Source: a virus
DNA: 33,695 nucleotides
Reading direction: 5' to 3' (one strand)
Virus record (IMG/VR): IMGVR_UViG_3300039159_000311
Span: 1-33,695 of that record
The position numbers and the translations under genes were made by a program. Numbering within the stretch: the stretch's first letter is position 1; every line of letters begins with the position of its first letter. Shown in pieces: positions 1-8,841 of the stretch. The notes under the pieces are model-generated. The model was not told the origin of the DNA and ran no database searches. It was given only the letters and a program-made list of their open reading frames with translations.

Positions 1-170
1 GTGAAGTTTTGTCCTGGAACCCGAACCACCCCGGATATAGAGACGTCACAGTTGTTTGCGCTCGATGGCGCAGCTGACAAGGTGAAAGCTGTCTGCGAAC
101 CGTTCCCACTGAACAGATTCGTGACCTGATTTGCACCCTGTGAATTAGGATCAGTACCAAGGTAAGACAT
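1..170 (-). CDS. Tail-fibre/virion structural protein, N-terminal part (cut by window edge)
   Basis: The gene starts at an ATG at 168-170 and stays open for 56 codons to the left edge, so only the N-terminus is visible. It begins MSYLGTDPNSQG and continues with GNGSQTAFTLSAAP. This 'short lead, then NGSQTAFTL' opening is common at the start of phage tail-fibre and virion proteins that carry repeated beta modules; that is family knowledge, while the exact role here is inferred from the opening and from the run of tail genes. The start codon shares one base with the stop codon of the upstream gene (TAATG arrangement), so translation is probably coupled. It is the most promoter-distal visible gene of the baseplate operon. 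Confidence 0.7.
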   Translation of the reverse strand, partial: MSYLGTDPNSQGANQVTNLFSGNGSQTAFTLSAAPSSANNCDVSISGVVRVPGQNF

Positions 171-493
171 TAATCAATCTCCAGATAGCTGCAGACAACA
201 TCAAGCGATGCAGCGGTATCCGAGTTAACCTTCAACAGATCGGTATTTTCAAGGACAACCTTTTGGTCACCGCCGATAACCACGAGCGTTCCGCCGACAG
301 GAACTGGAACGCTCTTTACAACGAAAATTTGCGTCGAGCCGCCCTTCCAGACCTTGACGTCAACATTGACGCTTGCTCCGGAAACGTTGCAGACCGAAAG
401 ACCGATGATAGTCGTTTGCTTCGTAGACGTCTTTAATGTGACCGGAGTAATACCGATTGCCGCTGCAACGTCTGATTTGAATATTGATGCCAT
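170..493 (-). CDS. Small virion-associated protein (107 aa)
   Basis: A 107-residue protein with no membrane segment. It consists largely of short beta-rich stretches (IIGLSVCNVSG, VNVDVKVWKGG, GGTLVVIGGDQKVVL), as in a compact beta-sandwich. Such small proteins are found among fibre genes of T4-like phages, where they may decorate fibres or the virion; no enzymatic motif is seen. An AAAGGATAAAC sequence just before the ATG is a reasonable ribosome binding site. It sits 9 bp after the stop of the upstream 63-aa gene and overlaps the next gene by one base. The function is not known and the structural role is inferred from position and composition. Confidence 0.7.
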   Translation of the reverse strand: MASIFKSDVAAAIGITPVTLKTSTKQTTIIGLSVCNVSGASVNVDVKVWKGGSTQIFVVKSVPVPVGGTLVVIGGDQKVVLENTDLLKVNSDTAASLDVVCSYLEID

Positions 494-502
494 GTTTATC
501 CT

Positions 503-694
503 TTAGCCTAATGCAATTGCCATAGCAACTGCAGCTGCGGCTGCATTGTCGGCTGCTGTTGCGACGTAATTGGAGATTGACTTGAAGTTACCATCAATCT
601 CATCGTTTGTTAGAGCCGATCCCTTGGAAGAAACTGTAACAGGTACAGTTGGCGTGGTGGACGCCCTGAATAGAAGATTAGGAGGTGTTGCCAT
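503..694 (-). CDS. Short fibre-like protein (63 aa)
   Basis: I chose the ATG at 694, which gives MATPPNLLFRAST; an in-frame TTG at 703 would add three residues but has no better ribosome binding site. The segment KGSALTNDEIDGNFKSI matches the 'ALTxxEIDGNF' signature often seen at the N-terminus of phage tail-fibre proteins. The protein then ends with an Ala-rich helix (AADNAAAAAVAMAIALG). It looks like a free-standing version of a fibre N-terminal module, either a small structural subunit or a remnant of a longer fibre. Its first 17 bp overlap the end of the upstream 73-aa gene, which suggests translational coupling. Confidence 0.6.
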   Translation of the reverse strand: MATPPNLLFRASTTPTVPVTVSSKGSALTNDEIDGNFKSISNYVATAADNAAAAAVAMAIALG

Positions 695-899
695 TTTTAT
701 CAATCAGTTGTTGAAACATTTGTCTTAGGTCGGATACCTCTTTATTTAGGGCATCCACTTGGTTTTGGATCCTAACAACCCTATCACGTTCAGCCACCTT
801 TAGCTGAAGAGCTTTGTCGTTTTTAACAACCAACCCACCATCGGGGCTCCTGAAAAGACCGATGATAGGGTGGTTAGAAGTATCAAGGACCTGCTTCAT
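678..899 (-). CDS. Small coiled-coil protein (73 aa)
   Basis: A 73-residue protein with an N-terminal segment (LDTSNHPIIGLFRSPDGGLV) followed by a heptad-like helix over about residues 38-68 (VVRIQNQVDALNKEVSDLRQ). It probably forms a short coiled-coil oligomer. No known family is recognised. The ATG overlaps the TGA of the upstream 821-aa gene (ATGA, 4 bp) and the 3' end overlaps the next gene by 17 bp, so it is embedded in the fibre operon and is most likely a virion or assembly component. A chaperone or trimerisation aid for a neighbouring fibre is possible but unproven. Confidence 0.65.
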   Translation of the reverse strand: MKQVLDTSNHPIIGLFRSPDGGLVVKNDKALQLKVAERDRVVRIQNQVDALNKEVSDLRQMFQQLIDKNGNTS

Positions 900-3361
900 G
901 TTGCAATGATAATGGTACGATAATTGCTAATCCTAGGGATGATAGCCGCGTTGGTGGAACGCATGACAATCTTTAGATCATAGACGTCGAACTCAGGGAT
1001 ACCGTCCAGGTTGAACGTGTAATCTAGGAACTGTGCAGAATTCTTAGATAGATTGGTTTCGGTATCACATTCAAGTTTCGACCATCCGAGTGTCTTATGG
1101 GCAATTCCAGACGATGCCAGGGATGTGCGGATATACACATCGAATGCAGTCTCGAATGTTGAGCTTGCAGTCACGAACAGTCGAACACCCTTGCTGACAG
1201 TTTGTAGGGTGATAGGCTTGGTTAGATACTTAGAATAAGCAGTCCCACCAGTTGGGAGCAGTTCTGTATTGAAAGGATTCATCACAGCCTGCGCTGCTGC
1301 TGGGGTTGTGTTGGCACCAACGATCGTCACAGAAGGTCGAGAGATATATCCAGATCCAGGAACTGTTACAGTAATGGAGGCGACAGCGCCCGCGCCCATT
1401 ACAGCAGTTGCAGTCGCTTGTGTGCCCCAGCTAAAATCTGGTGGTCCGATGACAACCGTAGGAGCACCATACCCAGAGCCACCAGCGGTGACAGTGATTG
1501 TAGCAACGCCAGAACTACCATAAACAGCTGTTAGGTCCTCTGCAGATGTTTGGTTATTGATGACATATGCAGTAGTCTGCAACCTTCCTGGCTCATTGAC
1601 AGAAACGATAGGGCTGGTGTTATCATTCGTAGAAGATAGAGAAACTACAACCTGAGATGACTTAAGACCCGGAAGATATGTCAGCTCATTGAAGCTGTTT
1701 ACCACCAGGCTGCTCTTCTTAGCAATGTGTGATTTATCCAGTACGATTGGAATCGGCTGACCCACACCATACTGATTGTCGGTGATGCGAATAGTCGTAC
1801 TGATTTTAGTATCTGGTAATGTGGCATTGGTGACATTAGGACGGTACACGTGAGCTGAATTGTTCATTGCAATTGCTAACATGGCTTCTGCGATAACAGC
1901 GAATACTACACCAGTTCCAGTTGCATCGGTGATCGTCAATGAAGGAGCTGATAGGTATCCCGTTCCCTTATTGGTCATTGTGATACCGACGATAGAACCG
2001 TTCAGTAAAGTCGCAGTAGCAGCCGCGCCTGTACCCGAACCAGTGAATGTCAGAACAGGCGCTGCATAGTTACTCCCACCATTATCTACAACAACCTCAT
2101 TGACCAGACCGGCTGTAGCCAAGGTTCCAGTAGAAGTAGCATTTGATCCAGCGATGAACGTGATTTTGTAGTCTGATAGCTTTGTGACGACAAAGTTACC
2201 TGTCAGGTTCACTGCAGTGATTCCTCGATACACACCATTAGGCAATGCTGTCAGTGAAATGTAATCACCTGTCCGTAGACCATGCTGGTTTTCTGATTCG
2301 AATGTGACAACAGGGCTTCCTGAGGTCACAGACATTTGAGTACCGAATACCAGCACTGAATTTGTGTTCGCTGCGTATGTGATAGTAGCAGGGCTGCTAG
2401 TGACAAACTTTGCGCGCTTGATAGTGAACTTGATGTCCTCAAACTGTTCCGCTGTCCAGGTGATATTGTTCTCAGATTTGAACAATGATCCAATGAACGG
2501 TTGATCAAATATGATAGCGCCCGTCTCAACGCTTCTTTCGGATATCTTGGCTGTCCAGCAGTTGTAGCTGTTAGAGTTTGATAGAATAACGAAGCACCAG
2601 TCCTTATCTTCTGCTAGATATACAGGGCTTGGGAAGGTGAATGTTGTTGCTGCTAGAGCGTCATTTGATAGGTTGACAGCTGAAGGTGGTAGCGACTTTC
2701 TTGAGAATGGGGTCGCCAGGCGTGAACCCGGTGTACCATTGACCAACTCACGAATTTCTACGACAACAGGAATGTTAACATCTTTGGTTTGGAAGAATAG
2801 GTCAATGCTTGTTACAAACATACCACCCTTCATTCCATAGGTGAAGAACGATTGAGCTAATGGGTCACCCGGGCCATTGCCACCCCTATCCTGTTCGAAT
2901 AAGTTGCCGCTCCACGCCCATGGTGCAGGAGCAGGCGCTGCTATTTCTACGAACGTTGTACGAATTTCATCGGTGATAGTCGTGATAGTTTCGCGCAGCG
3001 TGTTCCGGATACCAGCAGTCGTGTATTCAGCTTCCGCGAACCCGTATGTGTTGCCAGTGATGCTGTTATTCTCAAATTCAGGGACTTCCTGGAGCCTGAA
3101 AGCACGACGTCCTGTGTTGAACGTCATAGGAGGCAGGTGGAATGTCCCCGATAGAGTACCGGAAGCACTGGTAACGAGTGCGCCACCAATCGAGCCTCCC
3201 GTTGGAGTAATGAAGTCGTCGATAGGACGTCCATCAAAGAACGGATACATTTTCGTGTTTGGCTTGGTATCTGTCACAGAAAATGCGATAGATACCGGGC
3301 GGATAAAGGATACTGCAGCGACGCCGACTAAGTCTGTCCTGCTGATTGTTCTGGTTGCCAT
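896..3361 (-). CDS. Large tail/baseplate structural protein with GxGY beta repeats (821 aa)
   Basis: An 821-residue non-enzymatic virion protein. Around residues 160-185 it has GDPLAQSFFTYGMKGGMFVT, and just after that SIDLFFQTKDVNIPVVVEI. This 'DPLAQ(S/T)F ... TSIDLFF' block is, to my knowledge, characteristic of the C-terminal half of DUF4815-type tail proteins of T4-like phages. The middle contains four degenerate repeats of the GGSNYAAPVLTFTGSGTGA / KGTGYLSAPSLTITD type, and the C-terminus (from about residue 720) is a further beta domain. The start has AGGA seven bases upstream. It lies 21 bp after the 1220-aa DUF4815 gene and probably works with it. The role is probably baseplate or fibre attachment; the precise T4 counterpart (gp10-like or fibre) is uncertain. 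Confidence 0.8.
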   Translation of the reverse strand: MATRTISRTDLVGVAAVSFIRPVSIAFSVTDTKPNTKMYPFFDGRPIDDFITPTGGSIGGALVTSASGTLSGTFHLPPMTFNTGRRAFRLQEVPEFENNSITGNTYGFAEAEYTTAGIRNTLRETITTITDEIRTTFVEIAAPAPAPWAWSGNLFEQDRGGNGPGDPLAQSFFTYGMKGGMFVTSIDLFFQTKDVNIPVVVEIRELVNGTPGSRLATPFSRKSLPPSAVNLSNDALAATTFTFPSPVYLAEDKDWCFVILSNSNSYNCWTAKISERSVETGAIIFDQPFIGSLFKSENNITWTAEQFEDIKFTIKRAKFVTSSPATITYAANTNSVLVFGTQMSVTSGSPVVTFESENQHGLRTGDYISLTALPNGVYRGITAVNLTGNFVVTKLSDYKITFIAGSNATSTGTLATAGLVNEVVVDNGGSNYAAPVLTFTGSGTGAAATATLLNGSIVGITMTNKGTGYLSAPSLTITDATGTGVVFAVIAEAMLAIAMNNSAHVYRPNVTNATLPDTKISTTIRITDNQYGVGQPIPIVLDKSHIAKKSSLVVNSFNELTYLPGLKSSQVVVSLSSTNDNTSPIVSVNEPGRLQTTAYVINNQTSAEDLTAVYGSSGVATITVTAGGSGYGAPTVVIGPPDFSWGTQATATAVMGAGAVASITVTVPGSGYISRPSVTIVGANTTPAAAQAVMNPFNTELLPTGGTAYSKYLTKPITLQTVSKGVRLFVTASSTFETAFDVYIRTSLASSGIAHKTLGWSKLECDTETNLSKNSAQFLDYTFNLDGIPEFDVYDLKIVMRSTNAAIIPRISNYRTIIIAT

Positions 3362-3382
3362 TGAATATTCCTATGAATTGAC

Positions 3383-6300
3383 TTACTTATGACCCTTCAA
3401 CCAACCAACTGCATAGCAGAGTGGCTCGAAGATTGAACGGTAAAAGCGACCGAGTGTATCCCTCTTAGAACCGCGGAGTTCTGCGCGAATGTCCTTGGTC
3501 CTATGACGCGTACCGTGCTCGAGGACAGAGCGGACCATTCGGTTAGCCATTCCATCGCCTTGCTTGTATGCGAACGAAACCATCGGTAAGAACAAGGTAT
3601 GATATCCAACTTCATGAGCCTTTGTCATGTGAGTTTCAGAATACTTCAACCAGATGCTCTGACGGAATCCGCCGAAACCATACAGTTCATTCATTGCAGT
3701 ACAGATGATCTTATCGCCGCCGCCGCCACCACCTGATGTAGTTCCAGCCTGATCAGCATTTGTAGGAGACCCGCCAAATGCATTGCTATCACCGTCATCA
3801 GAAGTAGAACCAAGTCCATTACCTGACTGGGCGTCTTGACCGAAACCGCCACCGCCTGGATCTGGTGAATCATTACCCCAACCACCCTGACCTGGCTCGG
3901 TTGTGATGATAGGACCTGCTAAAACTGGCGCTGTTGCACCTGTCCATGGGCGGATAATTTCCACTGTCTGGCTGATAACGTTTGTCTCCGAGAAGAAGAT
4001 AGGCGCCAAGTTTTCAGTTTCTGTCCAGTTATCAGATGAAGGAATTAGAGACATCGCACCAATCCATGAGAACACTGCAAACGGGTTGACGTTCGTGACA
4101 CGACTAGATAGACCTTGCTTAGCGAAAGTCACCTCGGTATATGGTAGAGTAACGAACCCACCAGTGACAGTCCCCGTGTTAGAAGTGATAGACATGGTGC
4201 AATCATGTGTCTCTATCTTAGGGATAATCATGTTGTTCGTATATGTCACAGAGAATTCTGGATTGAATACATCAGCAATGATATCCGGATTGTCAAACGT
4301 GTCAACCAAGTAACCTGACTTGTAGCGTGATAGACCCGTAGCAGCATCAATGATATCGCTTTCAACCAGTGAACGCTCCGATTGAGTCAACAACGCATAC
4401 TGTTCAAGATTGTAGATACGCTTCTCGATGCCGGAGATTTCCTTCATCGTATAGCCCTGGTTGTCTGAAGCGACTACCTTGATATCCCTGATCTTAGGTG
4501 TGTATGCTGGAATGTACAGGGTCGCAAGCAAAAGAGATTCTTCAGGGAGCGTCGGCACTTTAGCAATCACGTTAGGGATACCACCGACAACTTCGATTTG
4601 ACCAGACTTGTTCATTGTCACAATATCGTAACGTGGGACGAAATATTGGACCGATGTTGTGATACGACTATCTACCTGCACCAGGTCAATTAGCGATGCC
4701 GTTGGAGCCGTGTAAGTACCATTGTCTCCGATTCTTGTTCTGAAGTCTAGGCATGCTCCTAGGAAGTAACGCTTCCCATCAGATTGTGACACATACGTTG
4801 GAATTCTGTTCGCGTAATCTGGGATACCTGAAGACTCATACGAATCAATCGAGAAGTAGTCACCAGAACCACTATGAGAGAAGTAATTGTAAGTGATGGT
4901 CAGCGTCCCAGATGGAAGTGCGCCGGTTAGAGTCAATGATCCGCGTAGATATGCATAGTCGCGCTGACCGTTATCGAATGTGTAACGATTCGTTACGTCG
5001 CCATCGGTCGAGTCGATGATACTCACCAGGCTTTCAATGTCAGCCTTTTCCAAGGTGATAGAATTAGCAGGCGTGATACCAACTTCGCTGTAGCTGGCTA
5101 CATATGTCTTGGACTTGTTAGCCTGATTCGTCTTTGTAGCTGCTACGATAATGCTAAGAGTCGTAGAGGCTGGACCGCCATTGATTGTCAATGAAAGACC
5201 ATCAACACTGACAGTTGCAATGCTTATCGGGAACAGACCAGCTGGTCCAACGATAATCATGTTACCCTGTTCTTTAGGGTCAATTGTCATACCCGTGACT
5301 GTCGCGCTCCCGAAACCAGCCCCATCCAGGTTGATAGTCAGTTGCTTGTACACCTTGTATGACATATCCAGAGTGTTCGTAGCAGTACGAACACGATAAG
5401 TCGCTAGATCTGGTAGAGGTATAACAGATGAATTTGATAGGTTACCACCGAGGAATGTCACAGATGTAACTTCGCCAGTTGCAGTAGAAGTGGCACCAAC
5501 TATTTTGTCGGTCTGCTGTGGTCCGACTACTGTTGCATTATCACGGAAGATAAACAGTTCAGAAGTAGATCGAGCCCACTTAGCAACTTTAGCCAAACGA
5601 CCATTTGCACCGTTCACTATTTCATCAAGTTGGAAGTCGACACCACCATTCGGTACATTCATTAGGTGTAGAATACGTCCAGAACCAGACCCATGGACTC
5701 CACCGGTGAACTTATATCCACTGACGTCACTAATTAACACACCACTGTTGAGTTGCATTTCGGTGACGTACAGCTTGTGGATCGCATTGCTATCCGTCGT
5801 GTTTGGCTCATGGTAGTCTAGAGCGAGAACCTTGGCGGTTCCAATTTGTGTTGCAGCTCCGTTCGTAGGAACTGAATTCCAGAGAGTAATCGCATGGCGT
5901 TGGTTAAAATCTGGCAACCCGACCATGTTATTCACATAGAAGAACTGACCAAATTTAGGATTCAATGAAACGTTTGTCTTGTTGGCGATATGATCGACTG
6001 AACGACCCTTGTTCAGTGCAACTGTCCGCTTAGAAATAATCTCATTCTCAAATCCGCGGATATATGCTTTGCCTGGAGTCACATAAACGACAAACTTAGC
6101 AGCGTCGCCGTCGGGTACATCATATAGACCACCGTTCATCCCAGAGCGCAGGTGCTCACGTACAGATACGTCTAGACCGGAGACAATGTAGTCTCCAGAT
6201 TCATCGTAAGTCCTTCTAGCCAAAGATTTAGCCAGTTCAGCGTATTTCGGATATCGTGAATGCTCTTCAAGAGTACCTTCATTAAATCTCATCAGTTCGA

Positions 6301-7045
6301 CATAGTCATCGCCGATTACAGAATTCAATGGGAGAGAAACGAGGGTCAGTGCCAGTTTGAAACGATCTGCACCAGGCGCAGCGAAGTTGTACGATCCCTG
6401 AGCAGGATCGAGGAGAGTCGACTCTGCATCTGAATCGACGATAGATTCTGTGATCTGTAGTAGCACGTGACAGTTAGGAGCACTCCCATATTTGTCGATT
6501 ACGATTGACTGTGAGGAAACGCTCGCGAAGATACCATTGACATAATAGACACCTGCGTTCACGAATGCCAATGAACCGGTTCCAGTAGCATCAGCGAATT
6601 CAGTGGTAACCATCGTGAAAGTCGTGCTGCTGGTCAGGACTTCGTTGACACCGAATACAGATTCCCCATTCGTACCACCTGAATTGTAGGCGACATATAG
6701 CGTACCAGCATCAGCACCTGATGCTGGAATGACCTTACGAACATACGCGCGAACTCCGCTTGTACCAGTGATAGTCTGACCTTCCAGGATCATAACATCA
6801 AAACCAACAGCTTGAATACGAACATAAGTGGACGCGGTATCCGCTCTTGAGTTACCAGGGATAACCACAGAGCCGTGCTGGAATACATGGTTACCGAACT
6901 TCTTGATCTGGTTCTGTAGGATTGACTGCAGTTGCGTCAGTTCTCTAGCTTGTACAGCGAACCCTGGCTTGAACAGAATCTTGTAGAAGTTCTTGTTTTC
7001 GTCGAAGTCGTCGTAGTATGGCTGAATGTTTAGGTCTTGTGTCAT
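3383..7045 (-). CDS. DUF4815-type baseplate/tail protein (gp10-like position), 1220 aa
   Basis: The largest gene in the window. The N-terminus (PYYDDFDENKNFYKILFKPG, then VQARELTQLQSILQNQIKKF) is the hallmark opening of DUF4815 proteins, large baseplate-associated tail proteins of T4-like phages. About 900 residues of beta-rich sequence follow, with FDNGQRDYAYLRGSLTLTG and PTYVSQSDGKRYFLGACLDF as recognisable blocks. Residues about 1049-1112 are an extremely Gly/Asp/Ser-rich linker, and residues 1113-1220 form a separate basic domain (ICTAMNELYGFGG ... RHRTKDIRAELRGSKRDTLG). Expression is probably late, with neighbours gp8 upstream (13 bp gap) and the 821-aa protein downstream. The C-terminal domain was not recognised. 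Assignment to the DUF4815 family is firm; equivalence to T4 gp10 is inferred from its place after gp8. Confidence 0.8.
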   Translation of the reverse strand: MTQDLNIQPYYDDFDENKNFYKILFKPGFAVQARELTQLQSILQNQIKKFGNHVFQHGSVVIPGNSRADTASTYVRIQAVGFDVMILEGQTITGTSGVRAYVRKVIPASGADAGTLYVAYNSGGTNGESVFGVNEVLTSSTTFTMVTTEFADATGTGSLAFVNAGVYYVNGIFASVSSQSIVIDKYGSAPNCHVLLQITESIVDSDAESTLLDPAQGSYNFAAPGADRFKLALTLVSLPLNSVIGDDYVELMRFNEGTLEEHSRYPKYAELAKSLARRTYDESGDYIVSGLDVSVREHLRSGMNGGLYDVPDGDAAKFVVYVTPGKAYIRGFENEIISKRTVALNKGRSVDHIANKTNVSLNPKFGQFFYVNNMVGLPDFNQRHAITLWNSVPTNGAATQIGTAKVLALDYHEPNTTDSNAIHKLYVTEMQLNSGVLISDVSGYKFTGGVHGSGSGRILHLMNVPNGGVDFQLDEIVNGANGRLAKVAKWARSTSELFIFRDNATVVGPQQTDKIVGATSTATGEVTSVTFLGGNLSNSSVIPLPDLATYRVRTATNTLDMSYKVYKQLTINLDGAGFGSATVTGMTIDPKEQGNMIIVGPAGLFPISIATVSVDGLSLTINGGPASTTLSIIVAATKTNQANKSKTYVASYSEVGITPANSITLEKADIESLVSIIDSTDGDVTNRYTFDNGQRDYAYLRGSLTLTGALPSGTLTITYNYFSHSGSGDYFSIDSYESSGIPDYANRIPTYVSQSDGKRYFLGACLDFRTRIGDNGTYTAPTASLIDLVQVDSRITTSVQYFVPRYDIVTMNKSGQIEVVGGIPNVIAKVPTLPEESLLLATLYIPAYTPKIRDIKVVASDNQGYTMKEISGIEKRIYNLEQYALLTQSERSLVESDIIDAATGLSRYKSGYLVDTFDNPDIIADVFNPEFSVTYTNNMIIPKIETHDCTMSITSNTGTVTGGFVTLPYTEVTFAKQGLSSRVTNVNPFAVFSWIGAMSLIPSSDNWTETENLAPIFFSETNVISQTVEIIRPWTGATAPVLAGPIITTEPGQGGWGNDSPDPGGGGFGQDAQSGNGLGSTSDDGDSNAFGGSPTNADQAGTTSGGGGGGDKIICTAMNELYGFGGFRQSIWLKYSETHMTKAHEVGYHTLFLPMVSFAYKQGDGMANRMVRSVLEHGTRHRTKDIRAELRGSKRDTLGRFYRSIFEPLCYAVGWLKGHK
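3710..3901 (-). other. Gly-rich linker in the DUF4815 protein
   Basis: This stretch codes residues about 1049-1112 of the 1220-aa protein. It is almost entirely Gly, Asp, Ser, Asn and Gln, with runs such as GGGGFGQDAQSGNGLG and a terminal GGGGGG. It separates the beta-rich body from a basic C-terminal domain and is probably a flexible tether. Confidence 0.75.
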
Positions 7046-7058
7046 GTTTTTCTTCTGC

Positions 7059-8840
7059 TTAGAAGTTGATTACAGTTCTGAAGGTCACGACCTGTTCAGC
7101 ACTTTGGGTGAACGCCGATCTATTGTCAATGAAAATAATGTCACCAGAATTCTTATCGACGTTTGGTTGGTCTACAGAGTCGACGGTGATGGAAGCAACA
7201 GTGATAGTAGCCATAATCTTATTCAATACGTTTCCTGCTGCGACGATGCCACCGTTCATTGGTAGGAGCATGATCTTACCCAATGTGACATCCTTAGATA
7301 CCACGATGAATTCTTTGGTACCGATTGTAAGGATATCATCGTTAACGATTGATGGGTCGATAGTACCATATGCGATGAAACAAGGTGATGCGATACCAGT
7401 GTCGATTAGACTCCGCTTAACACTGGTATTTATTACGAACTGTTCACCCAATCCACCGACCTTTGTCATGGTTTCTGAAGTAATTACAGGCGTTCCAGTG
7501 GCAGAATAGAGGGTCATACCCTGAGTTGTTCCTGTTATAACTTCAGCCACCGTGAACTGAGTAGAGGTTCCGTTCTGAACAACCGTCCCTACAGGAAAAA
7601 CTGATGCATCAAATACTGCAGTCAATGCATAGTAAGCAGAAGAAGCTGGCGCAGTGATATTCGTACCATTAGCCAAATTCCTAGGTGAGCGAATGATACC
7701 CATTTGACGATAGTCGTTTGAGAGCACCATCCCACCATATTTCTCAGTAGAAAGGTCGCTATAGAACATGATTGAACTAGCATATAGTTCAGCCGGTGTA
7801 TCGTGACCATGACCCAACGGTGGGCTGATATTTGCATACGTCCCAGCGCCTGTACCGTCGCCGATGATCGTTACGTCTGCGAATGTATATCCTGAACCGA
7901 TTGTCAACATATTGACTTTCTCGATTCCACCTGATGCCACGGAAACAGAAGCTGTCGCCCCGACACCATCGCCAGTGATAGTAGCAGTTGCTGAGTTGTA
8001 TCCTGTACCCGCTGTACTGATGCCGATGCTATCAATAGAGCCTGGGACTGCTAGCATCTCGATAACAGCCTGAATATTATTTGCGTCGCCTATGGATAGG
8101 TCTACCACAACTACAGCACCCGTTCCGATACCCTGTACAGCAACGTTAGCATAGCTGTAACCAGAACCGGCAGAATTGATAGTGACGCCGGTTAGCTGAC
8201 CTGATGTGATGATAGGTGATAGGTCAGCACCTGTGCCGTCTCCTGTAACCACCAATGAAGATGACCCCTGAACATAACCTGAACCTGCATTTTCGATGAT
8301 AAGGTTCTCGATGGAACCGTTAGAAAAGAATCTAGCGTTCAGTGAATTGGCAACTGGCATATGACCGATAGTCAGGAACTTGGCGCGCAACCCTAGTGGC
8401 ACGTTATAAAGAAACTTCCACTTATAACCGTCGAGCGTAGTAAACGCATCTGATTCTCTACCAGAAGGCTGGACAGTAGAAGCAGCACCGTTATTGTTGT
8501 CTAGGCACTTGTATACATCGTAGGTTCCAATAACCATAGCATATGTATTTTGATTGCCATCATCTACCTTGACATCGTACTGATCATAGACTGTGTTAAA
8601 TGTCCAGTCGTTTCTAGGAATTACCAGGGAAATATCCGAAGGCTTGATAAGCTTCATCAGGAGAATATTCCTACGCGTCTTAGATTCATATTCTACCGAC
8701 GACAGGGGAGTTTCAGGCTCAGAGGCGAAACTGTCCGTCTTACCCAGGAAATAGTAATAGCGAGCCTGCTTGGTGACAATCTCATTGAAGACTGCCTTTA
8801 CAGCAGCCTGGCGAAGCCTATGCTTTGTTACTGAAGTCAT
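7059..8840 (-). CDS. 8: Baseplate wedge protein gp8-like, with inserted GxGY repeats (593 aa)
   Basis: A homologue of T4 gp8, a baseplate wedge subunit that forms a dimer between gp6/gp7 and gp10. Diagnostic blocks are ARYYYFLGKTDSF near residue 30, TYDVYKCLDNNNGAAST near residue 108, and DGYKWKFLYNVPLGLRAKF near residue 138. T4 gp8 is about 334 residues. The extra length comes from an internal block, about residues 180-345, of four tandem degenerate beta repeats (GSGYSYANVAVQGIGTGA, GTGYNSATATITGDGVGA, GSGYTFADVTIIGDGTGA and an earlier copy). After it the gp8-type sequence resumes (SDLSTEKYGGMVLSNDYRQM). The gene begins one base after the stop of the fibre gene upstream, which indicates coupled translation. 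Confidence 0.85.
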   Translation of the reverse strand: MTSVTKHRLRQAAVKAVFNEIVTKQARYYYFLGKTDSFASEPETPLSSVEYESKTRRNILLMKLIKPSDISLVIPRNDWTFNTVYDQYDVKVDDGNQNTYAMVIGTYDVYKCLDNNNGAASTVQPSGRESDAFTTLDGYKWKFLYNVPLGLRAKFLTIGHMPVANSLNARFFSNGSIENLIIENAGSGYVQGSSSLVVTGDGTGADLSPIITSGQLTGVTINSAGSGYSYANVAVQGIGTGAVVVVDLSIGDANNIQAVIEMLAVPGSIDSIGISTAGTGYNSATATITGDGVGATASVSVASGGIEKVNMLTIGSGYTFADVTIIGDGTGAGTYANISPPLGHGHDTPAELYASSIMFYSDLSTEKYGGMVLSNDYRQMGIIRSPRNLANGTNITAPASSAYYALTAVFDASVFPVGTVVQNGTSTQFTVAEVITGTTQGMTLYSATGTPVITSETMTKVGGLGEQFVINTSVKRSLIDTGIASPCFIAYGTIDPSIVNDDILTIGTKEFIVVSKDVTLGKIMLLPMNGGIVAAGNVLNKIMATITVASITVDSVDQPNVDKNSGDIIFIDNRSAFTQSAEQVVTFRTVINF

Positions 8841-8841
8841 T

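Noticed and set aside
2877-3392. 171-codon plus-strand open frame
   Set aside because: It is the antisense of the 821-aa structural gene; the amino-acid pattern is low-quality and no start signal is present.
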